A DNA stretch of 42,159 nucleotides from a gamma proteobacterium symbiont of Ctena orbiculata (GTDB taxonomy: Bacteria; Pseudomonadota; Gammaproteobacteria; Chromatiales; Chromatiaceae). Of the stretch, positions 17,300-25,584 are shown piece by piece. A model generated the notes under the pieces. It was not told the origin of the DNA, searched no databases, and was given only the letters and a program-made list of their open reading frames with translations. The first letter of the stretch is position 1; each line of letters begins with the position of its first letter. The translations under genes were made by a program, and so were the position numbers. The stretch covers positions 1-42,159 of the forward strand of contig NATV01000092.1 in the NCBI GenBank assembly GCA_003094535.1, in the 5' to 3' direction.

Positions 17300-18298
17300 A
17301 TGTCGCTACGTCGCTTTTTAGCTGCCCTGCAAGCACGCAACCTGGAGTTTCTGCGCGACCGCACCGCATTGGGCTGGAACCTGATCATGCCGGTATTGAT
17401 CGTCATGGGATTCGCCTTCGCTTTCACCACGGGACAGGAAGAGCTCTACAAGGTCGGTCTCTACGGGGAACCCGGGCAGCATCATAACCTGGAGGAGTTT
17501 CTCTCCACACGCTACGTGGATTTCATCCCGGTGGACGACCTCGGCAGGATGATCGAGAAGGTGGACAGACACCAGCTCGATCTGCTGCTGGATCTTGAGA
17601 ACAGGCGTTACTGGGTCAACAGCACCTCGCCCAAGGGGTATCTGCTCGAACAGCTGTTGTTGCCCTACAAGCTGCAGCGGGAGACGCTAAGCGGATCGGA
17701 GATACGCTATGTCGATTGGGTGGTTCCCGGCGTACTGGGCATGAATATCATGTTCAGCGCCCTGTTCGGTGTAGGCTATGTTATTGTCAGATATCGCAAA
17801 AATGGCGTTCTGAAACGGCTGCGCGCAACCCCCCTCAGTGCCTTTGAGTTTATTTCGGCGCAGATTGCATCACGCCTGCTGATGATCGTGGCGGTGACTG
17901 TACTGGTCTATGTCGGTACCGATCTGGTGGTCGATTTCCGCATGGTCGGCTCCTACTGGCTGCTTTTTCTGATCCTCATTCTCGGCGCCCTCAGCATGAT
18001 CAGCGTCGGTCTACTGGTGGCGGCCCGCATCACCAGTGAAGAGGCGGCAAACGGGCTGTTGAACCTGATGAGCTGGCCGATGATGCTGCTCTCCGGCGTC
18101 TGGTTCTCGCTGGAGGGCTCCCACCCATTGGTGCAAAAACTGTCATTGGCCCTGCCCCTGACCCACATGGTGGACGCCGCCCGGGTGGTGATGATCGAGG
18201 GGGCGGGATTCACGGAGGTGGCATCCCAGCTGTTGATCCTCACACTCTTTACCTTATGCTTTGTCAGCATAGGCTCGAAGACCTTTCGCTGGGAGTAG
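17300..18298 (+). CDS. ABC-2 type exporter, permease subunit
   Basis: A 332-residue membrane protein of the ABC-2 family: one helix near residues 25-45, a soluble loop to about 145, and five helices between about 150 and 325. The central part contains RATPLSAFEFISAQI, a stretch typical of these permeases just after the second helix. It pairs with the ATPase upstream to export an unknown substrate. No Shine-Dalgarno precedes its ATG; the five bases before it follow directly on the end of the repeat element, so translation may depend on coupling to the frame inside the repeat. Confidence 0.9.
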   Translation: MSLRRFLAALQARNLEFLRDRTALGWNLIMPVLIVMGFAFAFTTGQEELYKVGLYGEPGQHHNLEEFLSTRYVDFIPVDDLGRMIEKVDRHQLDLLLDLENRRYWVNSTSPKGYLLEQLLLPYKLQRETLSGSEIRYVDWVVPGVLGMNIMFSALFGVGYVIVRYRKNGVLKRLRATPLSAFEFISAQIASRLLMIVAVTVLVYVGTDLVVDFRMVGSYWLLFLILILGALSMISVGLLVAARITSEEAANGLLNLMSWPMMLLSGVWFSLEGSHPLVQKLSLALPLTHMVDAARVVMIEGAGFTEVASQLLILTLFTLCFVSIGSKTFRWE

Positions 18299-18303
18299 AC
18301 AGG

Positions 18304-18780
18304 ATGGATCAACAGGACGAGGCGTTCATGATCGAGGCACTGATGCTGGCTCAGCGGGGTATTGAACTGGGCGATGGGGGTCCCTTCGGTGCCGTGCTGG
18401 TCCTCGACGGCCGAATCATCGGACGCGGTTGGAACCAGGTGGTAAAATTGAACGATCCCACCGCTCACGCGGAGATGCTGGCGATTCGCGACGCATGCGC
18501 CCATGCGAAACGCTTTCACCTCCCGGGCAGCGTGCTCTATACAAGCTGCGAACCCTGCCCGATGTGCCTGAGCGCCGCCTATTGGACCCATATCGAGCGC
18601 CTGGTCTATGCGGCAGGTGCCGAAGACGCTGCAGCCATCGGCTTTAGCGACAGCGAGATTAAAGCGGAACTCGATAAATCCACGGATGACAGGGTCATCA
18701 TCACCCGACAGCTTTTCCGGGAGAGGAGTCTCGCTCTGTTCGCCCAGTGGCGGGAGAGTGACAAACGGGTTGACTATTGA
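18304..18780 (+). CDS. Nucleoside deaminase, guanine-deaminase-like
   Basis: A 158-residue zinc deaminase of the cytidine/deoxycytidylate superfamily. Zinc ligands are H55 in HAE (E57 is the proton shuttle) and C85 and C88 in SCEPCPMC. The C-terminal part, with DAAAIGFSD and a terminus ending in tyrosine (KRVDY), matches the domain-swapped guanine deaminase (GuaD) type better than the tRNA adenosine deaminase TadA. It would convert guanine to xanthine in the cytosol, but relatives act on other purine or triazine rings. The frame opens at 18256; the ATG at 18304, preceded by GGGAG and lying five bases after the permease stop, is preferred. Confidence 0.85.
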   Translation: MDQQDEAFMIEALMLAQRGIELGDGGPFGAVLVLDGRIIGRGWNQVVKLNDPTAHAEMLAIRDACAHAKRFHLPGSVLYTSCEPCPMCLSAAYWTHIERLVYAAGAEDAAAIGFSDSEIKAELDKSTDDRVIITRQLFRERSLALFAQWRESDKRVDY

Positions 18781-18860
18781 AATCGCTACGCATTGCAGAG
18801 AAAGATGATAAGCCGGGATAATAATTAACTGTAAGGGTGTAACTCACAACAACACATACT

Positions 18861-20801
18861 ATGTGCGGTATAGCAGGAATCTTAACTCTCAAGGACGGCG
18901 TTCCTCCCTCCCGAAATGAACTCGAGGGTATGATACACGCCGTCCAACATCGTGGCCCTGACGGCTATGGATACTACCTTTCCCAGCGGGTGGGACTGGC
19001 CCATGCCCGGCTCAGCATCATCGACCTGGCGGGGGGCGATCAGCCGATCCACAACGAAGATCAATCGGTGCAGGTGGTCTTCAACGGCGAGATATTCAAC
19101 TATGTCGAACTCACCGCCCAGCTCAAACAGCAGGGACATCGCTTCTATACCCACTCCGATACCGAGGTCATCGTCCATCTCTACGAGGAATACGGGGAGG
19201 CATTTGTTGACCATCTCAATGGTCAATTCGCCATCGCCCTCTGGGACAGCCGTAGTGAGCGCTTGATTCTCGCCAGGGACCGCACCGGAATTCGTCCCCT
19301 ATACACCATCGAAAGCGGAGGCAGGCTCTACTTTTCCTCCGAGGTGAAGTCCCTGTTCGCCCACCCGGCGATTCCCCGTGAGATCAACCTGACCGCACTC
19401 TCGGAAGTGTTCACCTTCTGGACCACCCTGCCGCCCCATTCCCTCTTCGAATCGGTGGAGATGATCCCTCCCGGCCACCTCCAGGTGATCGAAAACGGCA
19501 CCATGAAGCTCAGCAGGTATTGGGACTGGTCATACCCCAATGAACAGATCGACAACCGCAAATCGTTGGCGGATTGGAGTGAAGAGCTGAAGGCGTTGAT
19601 GATCGATTCGGTGCGCCTGCAGCTGCGATCCGATGTCCCCGTAGGCGCCTATCTCAGCGGCGGCCTCGATTCATCGGTGCTTACCTCGCTGATCAAGAAC
19701 TTTACCGATACTCCGCTGCGTACCTTCTCCATCGGCTTCGAGGACGAGGAGTTCGACGAGAGCGGTTTTCAACAGGATCTGGTCGATTATCTGGGCACCA
19801 ACCACACCCATGTGCTGTGCAAGCGATCCGACATCGGGGCCGCCTTTCCCCGGGTCATCTCCCACACCGAGTCGGCGATCGTGAGGACCGCGCCAACCCC
19901 GCTGATGCTGCTGTCCGGGGCGGTCCGGGAGGCCGGATACAAGGTGGTATTGACCGGTGAAGGGGCGGACGAGGTGTTCGGTGGATACGATATCTTCAAA
20001 GAGGCAAAAGTGAGACGCTTCTGGAGCCATGCCCCGGATTCGGAGTGGCGGCCGTTGATTCTGCAGCGCCTCTACCCTTATTTGAAGCACTCCCCCACCA
20101 CCAGCGGGGCCTTCTCCAAACGCTTCTTTCAGCAGGGCATGGAGCACCTCGACAAACCCTTTTTCGCCCATATTCCGCGCTGGGCCACAACCCAGCGCAT
20201 CCTCCAATTCTTCTCCGATGAAGCGCGAGCGGCCATTAACCAAGCGGTTGATTTCGAAACCATCAATCGCATCCTTCCCGCGGATATCGAGACATGGAAA
20301 CCCCTCAATCGCGACCAGTACATCGAGGCCAACACCCTGCTCTCCGGTTACCTGCTCAGCTCCCAGGGTGACCGCGTGGCGATGGCCAACTCCATCGAAG
20401 GCAGGTATCCCTTCCTCGATCATCGGGTGATTGAATTCGCGGCAACCCTGCCCAGCCGCTACAAGATCATGGGTTTGAATGAGAAATATCTGCTCAAGCA
20501 GACCATGCAGGGACTGATCCCGGAAAGCATCAGAAAGCGCAGCAAACAGCCCTATAGAGCGCCTGACAGCCAATCCTTTTTCCATGGTGAAAAGCCCCTG
20601 GACTATGTCGCCTATCTATTCAGTGAGGAGCGGATACGCAAGGCGGGTTATTACAATCCAAAGACAGTCAGCCTGCTGCTGAAAAAATGTGCCCGTGGCA
20701 AGGCCCTGGGATTTGCCGATAACATGGCCTTCGTGGGCATCCTCTCCAGTATGCTGGTGGATGAACTGTTCGTCGAGCAGGCGTCGATTGATTCTCAATA
20801 G
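18861..20801 (+). CDS. AsnB-like glutamine-dependent amidotransferase
   Basis: A 646-residue enzyme that starts MCGIAGI, so C2 becomes the N-terminal nucleophile after methionine removal. Residues 2 to about 220 are the class II glutaminase domain (HRGPDG at 30-35, then NGEIFNY). Residues about 235-620 are the ATP-pyrophosphatase synthetase domain with the loop SGGLDSS at 266-272. It would release ammonia from glutamine and transfer it to an AMP-activated carboxylate. Classic AsnB makes asparagine, but the downstream carrier protein, AMP ligase and NadE-like genes suggest a specialised amidation, as seen in polysaccharide or metabolite clusters. No Shine-Dalgarno is obvious before the ATG. 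Confidence 0.9.
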   Translation: MCGIAGILTLKDGVPPSRNELEGMIHAVQHRGPDGYGYYLSQRVGLAHARLSIIDLAGGDQPIHNEDQSVQVVFNGEIFNYVELTAQLKQQGHRFYTHSDTEVIVHLYEEYGEAFVDHLNGQFAIALWDSRSERLILARDRTGIRPLYTIESGGRLYFSSEVKSLFAHPAIPREINLTALSEVFTFWTTLPPHSLFESVEMIPPGHLQVIENGTMKLSRYWDWSYPNEQIDNRKSLADWSEELKALMIDSVRLQLRSDVPVGAYLSGGLDSSVLTSLIKNFTDTPLRTFSIGFEDEEFDESGFQQDLVDYLGTNHTHVLCKRSDIGAAFPRVISHTESAIVRTAPTPLMLLSGAVREAGYKVVLTGEGADEVFGGYDIFKEAKVRRFWSHAPDSEWRPLILQRLYPYLKHSPTTSGAFSKRFFQQGMEHLDKPFFAHIPRWATTQRILQFFSDEARAAINQAVDFETINRILPADIETWKPLNRDQYIEANTLLSGYLLSSQGDRVAMANSIEGRYPFLDHRVIEFAATLPSRYKIMGLNEKYLLKQTMQGLIPESIRKRSKQPYRAPDSQSFFHGEKPLDYVAYLFSEERIRKAGYYNPKTVSLLLKKCARGKALGFADNMAFVGILSSMLVDELFVEQASIDSQ

Positions 20802-21005
20802 GAGCAATTAGCCGTTGGATCAGCACATCGCCAAGCATACTCATTCGCTGAATGTGTAATTAGAAAGTGAAAAATTACCTGTTTCATTTAAACTTGCCAT
20901 TTTAGAATATTGATAAACGCACTAAACATGGTCATTGTTCAGTCGATATACTGAACGGTGGGCGTTAGCCTCAATATCAATCTGGTAAAACCTTTGGGAA
21001 ACTTC
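20802..21005. other. Intergenic gap before the carrier-protein gene
   Basis: About 200 AT-rich bases without a gene. An open frame runs from 20958 into the carrier-protein gene but lacks a ribosome site. The gap may hold a promoter for the carrier-ligase pair; none could be assigned with confidence. Confidence 0.3.
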
Positions 21006-21251
21006 ATGTCGACAGAAGCAATAATCAGAAACTACATCCTTGAGAACTACCTGTTCACAGATGACCAATCCGCACTGAACAGCACCGACTCATTCCTGGA
21101 CAAGGACATATTGGATTCAACCGGTATCTTGGAAGTTATCTATTTCCTGGAAGATGAGTTCGGTATCAAGGTCGAAGACACGGAAATGGTGCCCGAAAAC
21201 CTCGATTCCGTTAACAATATCGTATCCTTCATCGCTAAAAAAAGGCCGTAA
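21006..21251 (+). CDS. Stand-alone acyl/peptidyl carrier protein
   Basis: An 81-residue acidic four-helix carrier protein. The segment DILDSTGILEVIYFLEDEFG carries the conserved Asp-Ser pair, with S38 as the expected phosphopantetheine site. It is not the fatty-acid AcpP: the sequence around the serine (DSTG rather than DSLD) and the neighbours differ. The long frame opens at 20958, but the ATG at 21006 fits the normal start of the first helix. One base separates its stop from the GTG of the adenylating ligase, so the two are coupled and the ligase probably loads this carrier. Confidence 0.88.
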   Translation: MSTEAIIRNYILENYLFTDDQSALNSTDSFLDKDILDSTGILEVIYFLEDEFGIKVEDTEMVPENLDSVNNIVSFIAKKRP

Positions 21252-21252
21252 T

Positions 21253-22776
21253 GTGAAGTCGGCTGCGGCCACCCTTGTCGACCGTTTCTGGGAGAGCGCG
21301 GCAAGCCACGCGGACTCGCTGGCGATTGCCGACAGCGCGCACCGCATCTCTTATCGACAGTTATCCGAACTCGTCGACAAGGTCGGCGGTTACCTGTTGT
21401 CAACAGGGCTGCAGAAGGGTGACCGGGTCGCAATGGTTGTCGCCAATTCGGCCGAGTATGCAGGGATCTTCTACGGTATCTGGGCCGCCGGTGGAGTCAC
21501 CGTTGCCCTCAATACCCAGGCAAAGGCGAGGGATATTTTCAACTGGGTAACCCACTCTGATGCCAGGTGGCTGTTCATCGATCACAACCACCCGGAACGC
21601 AAGGCCATTGCAGAAGCCGGCGCTGGTCTTACCTTGGTGGATGTCGGTGGCGAGGAAGCGGGTGATGCGAAGGATCGGCGGGTAGCTTGGCAAGAGGTGC
21701 TCGAATGCGATGCGAGCGGACCGCAGATCGAACTGCGGCAAACCGACCTGGCTTCGATCATCTATACCTCGGGCACCACCGGTCACCCCAAGGGGGTCAC
21801 CCTGAGCCACGGCAATCTCTACGCCAACATCGAATCGATCCTGGCCTATCTGGAGCTCAGCGCCGGTGACAGCATCCTCAATGTGCTGCCCTTCTACTAC
21901 TCCTACGGCAACTCCATTCTGCATACCCATTTGACCATCGGGGCTGCGTTGATCCTGGAAAACAGCCTGCTCTATCCTCATCGCGTCATGGAGAAGATGG
22001 CCGCAGAGGCGGTGAGCGGCTTCTCGGGCGTGCCGTCAACCTTTGCCCTGCTGCTGAGCAGGGTCAACCTCGAGGATTACGATCTCTCGAAGCTGCGCTA
22101 CATCACCCAGGCGGGCGGTGCCATGGCGCCAGCACTGGCGGACAGGCTGGCTACTGCCCTGCCCCATACCGAACTCTTTATCATGTATGGCCAGACAGAG
22201 GCCAGCGCACGACTGACCTACCTGCCGCCGAGCATGCTCGACAAGAAACGCGGCTCAATCGGAAAAGCCATTGCCAATACCACCATCGAGGTGCGGAATA
22301 AAGCCGGTGAGATCGCAGCGCCGGGAGAGACTGGCGAAATCTGCGCCCATGGCGATAACATTATGCAGGGGTACTGGAAGGATGAGGAGAAGACTGACCA
22401 GGTGCTGAAAGATGGCTGGCTCTACACCGGCGATCTGGCGCATACCGACAGCGACGGCTATCTCTATATCGACGGCCGTTCATCCGATATGATCAAAAGC
22501 GGTGCCAATCGCATCAGTCCCAAGGAGATCGAAGAGGTGATCCAGGAGATAGCGGATGTGCAGGAGGTCGCGGTCGTCGGCAGCCCTGACGAATTACTCG
22601 GAGAGGTGATCAAGGCATATGTGGTGCCGAAAAAGGGGAGTGATCTGAAACAGATGACCATTCAACACCACTGCAAAAACAACCTGGCCATTTATAAGAT
22701 CCCGAAATCCATCGAGTTCATCAAGGAGTTGCCAAAGACCGCCTCAGGCAAGATACAGAAATTCATGCTGAAATAG
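21253..22776 (+). CDS. AMP-forming acyl ligase (ANL superfamily)
   Basis: A 507-residue adenylating enzyme. The phosphate-binding loop YTSGTTGHPKG is at 171-181. Later come MYGQTEASARLTYLPP, the hinge region GWLYTGDLAHTDSDGYLYI with GRSSDMIKSG, and near the end the catalytic lysine K500 in TASGKIQK. All catalytic parts appear intact. It would activate a carboxylic acid as its adenylate and transfer it to the thiol of the neighbouring carrier protein or to CoA. The frame is open from 21154, overlapping the carrier gene, but the GTG at 21253, one base after the carrier stop, gives a normal N-terminus. The acid substrate cannot be read from the sequence. Confidence 0.9.
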   Translation: MKSAAATLVDRFWESAASHADSLAIADSAHRISYRQLSELVDKVGGYLLSTGLQKGDRVAMVVANSAEYAGIFYGIWAAGGVTVALNTQAKARDIFNWVTHSDARWLFIDHNHPERKAIAEAGAGLTLVDVGGEEAGDAKDRRVAWQEVLECDASGPQIELRQTDLASIIYTSGTTGHPKGVTLSHGNLYANIESILAYLELSAGDSILNVLPFYYSYGNSILHTHLTIGAALILENSLLYPHRVMEKMAAEAVSGFSGVPSTFALLLSRVNLEDYDLSKLRYITQAGGAMAPALADRLATALPHTELFIMYGQTEASARLTYLPPSMLDKKRGSIGKAIANTTIEVRNKAGEIAAPGETGEICAHGDNIMQGYWKDEEKTDQVLKDGWLYTGDLAHTDSDGYLYIDGRSSDMIKSGANRISPKEIEEVIQEIADVQEVAVVGSPDELLGEVIKAYVVPKKGSDLKQMTIQHHCKNNLAIYKIPKSIEFIKELPKTASGKIQKFMLK

Positions 22777-22897
22777 CGGGTTTAGCCGTGGCGGGTGATG
22801 ACGGCGAAGCAGGATCGAGAAGAGTGATTGGTTTGACCCGTTCCGGGTACTACAGTTCGAATGAAAACCAAGCAGAATTAAAACCGGAGAATAACGA

Positions 22898-23893
22898 ATG
22901 CAAGCATTAGCAGAACGGTACGAAGCTGAAATAGTCAATTTCGACCGTGACAAAGAGGTCGAAAGAATCTGTGAAACCATGCGCGAGATCATGCGCACCA
23001 AACTGCGCCGACGCGGAGTTGTGGTAGCGGTTTCAGGCGGCATCGACAGTTCGGTATCGGCGGCCCTGGCGGTCAAGGCATTCGGTGCGAAAAAGGCCTT
23101 TTTCATTCAGCTCCCGGAAGTCGACTCGGCGCAGGAGACCCAATCCCGCGGCAGCCAGCTGATCGAGCACCTGGGGGTCGACCACACCACGCACAATATC
23201 GCCGCAACCCTCGAGGCCATCGGTTGCTACCAGGCCAGGGACGAGGCGATTGTCAAAACCTTTCCCGAATACGGCGACGGCTGGAAGAACAAGATCGTCA
23301 TCAAGGGCGGGCTCGACGGCCAGGTCAACCACTTCATGCTGGTGGTTCAGGATCCCCAGGGGCAGCAGCACGAAAAGCGTCTCGATCTCCGGGAGTACCT
23401 GCAGATCGTGGCCGCCACCAACTATAAACAGCGGATTCGCAAGACGATCGAGTACTACCATGCTGACCGCTTGAACTATGCGGTTGTCGGCACCCCCAAC
23501 CGGCTCGAATACGACCAGGGATTCTTCGTCAAGAACGGTGACGGATCCGCGGATCTGAAACCGATCGCCCATCTCTACAAGACCCAGGTCTACGCCCTGG
23601 CGAAACACCTTGGTCTGCCGGCGTCGATCTGCAACGCCACCCCCACCACCGACACCTACAGCCTCCCCCAGGGCCAGGATGAATTCTATTTCGCGCTGCC
23701 CTATCAGGAGATGGACAAGGCACTCTGGGCACGCAATGTAGGCGCCTCGGCAGGCGAATTGGCGGCGATGCTCGGCATCACCGAGGAGCAGGCGAAGTTC
23801 GTCCTCCAGGACATCGACAACAAACGCAAGACCACCCACTACCTGCATGCGAAACCTTACCTGATCGAATCAATGCCTGAACTTGGACTGTAG
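22898..23893 (+). CDS. NadE-like synthetase (NAD+ synthase family)
   Basis: A 331-residue ATP-pyrophosphatase of the NAD synthase family, without the nitrilase-type glutaminase domain. The P-loop is SGGIDSS at 46-52, followed by the family segments VVGTPNRLEYDQGFF and KNGDGSADLKPIAHLYKTQV. Compared with housekeeping NadE it is longer and has an inserted region at about 125-180 and a late segment TDTYSLPQGQDEFYFALPY, a form I associate with paralogues in surface-polysaccharide and amidation clusters. It may make NAD from deamido-NAD with free ammonia, or amidate another adenylated acid. GGAG precedes the ATG. The gap of 121 bases from the ligase may contain its own promoter. Confidence 0.85.
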   Translation: MQALAERYEAEIVNFDRDKEVERICETMREIMRTKLRRRGVVVAVSGGIDSSVSAALAVKAFGAKKAFFIQLPEVDSAQETQSRGSQLIEHLGVDHTTHNIAATLEAIGCYQARDEAIVKTFPEYGDGWKNKIVIKGGLDGQVNHFMLVVQDPQGQQHEKRLDLREYLQIVAATNYKQRIRKTIEYYHADRLNYAVVGTPNRLEYDQGFFVKNGDGSADLKPIAHLYKTQVYALAKHLGLPASICNATPTTDTYSLPQGQDEFYFALPYQEMDKALWARNVGASAGELAAMLGITEEQAKFVLQDIDNKRKTTHYLHAKPYLIESMPELGL

Positions 23894-23911
23894 TGAGGAA
23901 AGTCTGTGATG

Positions 23912-24053
23912 AACCGCAAATGAACGCAAATCACCGCGTATTTTACGCAAATGTTTTTTACTGATTACTATGTGATCAAGCAATTATTACAAGCTATACA
24001 TTGGTGTTTTTTTATTTGCGGTCTTTTGCGGTGATTTGCGTTCATTCGCGGTT
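23912..24053. repeat. Long inverted repeat between nadE-like and GFA genes
   Basis: Two 26-bp arms, 23912-23937 and 24028-24053, are complementary with one mismatch and are separated by 90 AT-rich bases. The arms contain the short direct units GAACGCAAATCACCGC and CCGCAAATGAACGC. A related single arm occurs at about 31569-31594. The repeat lies between two convergent genes and could act as a two-way terminator or be a mobile repeat remnant. Confidence 0.75.
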
Positions 24054-24060
24054 TAAATGT

Positions 24061-24480
24061 TCATTTCTTAATTGGCAATTCATCGTAAGAAGGCAGCTCG
24101 GCAGGATCCTGGTACCACACCGCCCTGGAGGCGCAATAGATATTCTGTATCGGCCTGATCTGCGGATCCCCGTCGAGGGTGCCCGCCGGCACCACCACTA
24201 CCTTGCCGCTCTGCGCCAGCCACGGCAGGGAGGAGCCGCACTTTTTACAGAAGCAGGTGGCGAAGTGTCTCGCCTCTTCCAGTTCGTATCGTCCCACCGA
24301 TTCCTCGCCCTTCAGCCACTCGAAATCGTTTGGCGCCACCAGAAGGTTGGCGGCAAAGGCACTGCCGCTGAACTTTCGGCAACGGGAACAGTTGCAGTAT
24401 TGAAAGATTCCCAGGTTGCCTTTGACCAGATAGCTGACTTCGCCGCATAGGCAACTGCCGGTAACGCTGTTTTCTGGCAT
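24061..24480 (-). CDS. GFA (glutathione-dependent formaldehyde-activating) family protein
   Basis: A 139-residue protein filling almost the whole GFA/CENP-V domain. Zinc-binding cysteines are C10 and C12 (CLC), C29, C31 and C34 (CNCSRC), and C78 and C81 (CKKC), the usual two-zinc pattern. The founding member was reported to speed addition of formaldehyde to glutathione, but most relatives have unknown substrates. There is no partner such as a formaldehyde dehydrogenase next to it. It converges with the NadE-like gene. Confidence 0.88.
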   Translation of the reverse strand: MPENSVTGSCLCGEVSYLVKGNLGIFQYCNCSRCRKFSGSAFAANLLVAPNDFEWLKGEESVGRYELEEARHFATCFCKKCGSSLPWLAQSGKVVVVPAGTLDGDPQIRPIQNIYCASRAVWYQDPAELPSYDELPIKK

Positions 24481-24560
24481 TAGATATCCTCATTGCGCTG
24501 AATCAAAGATGTAGGGTGCGGTTCGCCACATCCCACATGTAGCCTTGTTCGTGAAAAGGA

Positions 24561-24950
24561 TCAAGAGGTGAGTTCACGCTGCAGTCGTTGCTTTACATAC
24601 AGCACAGCCGATTGCGCCGCCAACATGATTGCACAGCTAATCAGCACGGCGTATGTATACCCCATCACACCCGCTATGGTGATGAGTTTTACCCCGAGCC
24701 CGCAGAGATATAGAAGAAATCCAAGCCAGGCAAACCCCAGCCAATCCCTGCCCTCGAGGCGAATCGCTATACCTATGCCCATACAGACCGGAAACAGGTA
24801 GCCGATCAGAATGGTTTCACCCTCAATGGTCAGGATCGTCTCGTGAAACGCAGCAAGTGCATCGAACAGGGTCATACCCAGAATCGAACCGACCCCTGCC
24901 CCCATCGGCGGCCATGCCATCCACTCATCTTTGTTGCGTGGCACCTTCAT
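24561..24950 (-). CDS. Small integral-membrane protein of unknown function
   Basis: A 129-residue protein with about four predicted membrane helices (near 14-33, 42-62, 70-91 and 95-116) and a basic C-terminal tail. No family was recognised. Its start lies 26 bases inside the end of the GNAT gene upstream, so the two are translationally coupled. Confidence 0.6.
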   Translation of the reverse strand: MKVPRNKDEWMAWPPMGAGVGSILGMTLFDALAAFHETILTIEGETILIGYLFPVCMGIGIAIRLEGRDWLGFAWLGFLLYLCGLGVKLITIAGVMGYTYAVLISCAIMLAAQSAVLYVKQRLQRELTS

Positions 24951-25530
24951 GATTCAGGGGGTGCTTCAGTTTCCAATCGCTCCTGGTGATTGAATATAAC
25001 ACATGCTCAGACAGAGCATGACTGGATTCCAAGGCCGGATGCTTGAAGTTGCGATTGCTATCGGTCATGCCGAGGCGCTGCATCACCGCTATGGAACGCC
25101 TATTGGTGACTGTGGTAAAAGCCACTACCTGATCCAGCAGCAGCATCTCAAAGGCAAACTGCAAGGCACGCATTCCGGCCTCCGTGGCATAGCCCTTACC
25201 CCAGTGTTCGAAACAGAGACGCCAACCGATCTCCGTGCAGGGTGAACAAGGCAGTCGATGCTGCGGTTGATTGAGGCCGATAAGGCCGATCAAGTCACCA
25301 CTGCGCTTCAACTCGAGGGCCCAAAAACCCCAGCCTCTCGCCGCTATCAAATCGCGACATCGATCGGCCAGCTCATCACTCTCGGCGGGTGACAGGATAT
25401 TGGGATAAAAGGCCATCACCCTGGGATCGGCATTGATCTCAGCGAATACCTCATAGTCATCATCGCGCCACTGGCGCAGCAGCAGCCGCTCTGTCTCCAA
25501 TACCGATGTCGGGATCAGGCTTGAATTCAT
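24925..25530 (-). CDS. GNAT N-acetyltransferase, RimJ/RimL-like
   Basis: A 201-residue GNAT enzyme. The N-terminus LETERLLLRQW is typical of the RimJ/RimL group, and the acetyl-CoA-binding turn appears around EHWGKGYATEAGMRAL (motif A, about 108-123), followed by TTVTNRRSIAVMQRLGM. It would acetylate an amino group on a protein or small molecule; the target is unknown. The last 26 bases overlap the start of a small membrane protein. Confidence 0.85.
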   Translation of the reverse strand: MNSSLIPTSVLETERLLLRQWRDDDYEVFAEINADPRVMAFYPNILSPAESDELADRCRDLIAARGWGFWALELKRSGDLIGLIGLNQPQHRLPCSPCTEIGWRLCFEHWGKGYATEAGMRALQFAFEMLLLDQVVAFTTVTNRRSIAVMQRLGMTDSNRNFKHPALESSHALSEHVLYSITRSDWKLKHPLNHEGATQQR

Positions 25531-25584
25531 ACCATACGCCGGATGGCATTGTAGCGCTTGTCAGCCCATCCTGGCGCGATGACG

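Noticed and set aside
17091-17321. 76-codon frame starting ATG inside repeat copy 1
   Set aside because: The ATG is 19 bases from GAGGAG, too far for a normal start, and the frame is not the one conserved in copy 2; the TTG frame at 17078 is better supported.
24505-24545. Sequence resembling a common TAGGGTGCGGTTCGC-type intergenic repeat
   Set aside because: Only a partial match and no second copy seen in the window, so it is not called as a repeat.
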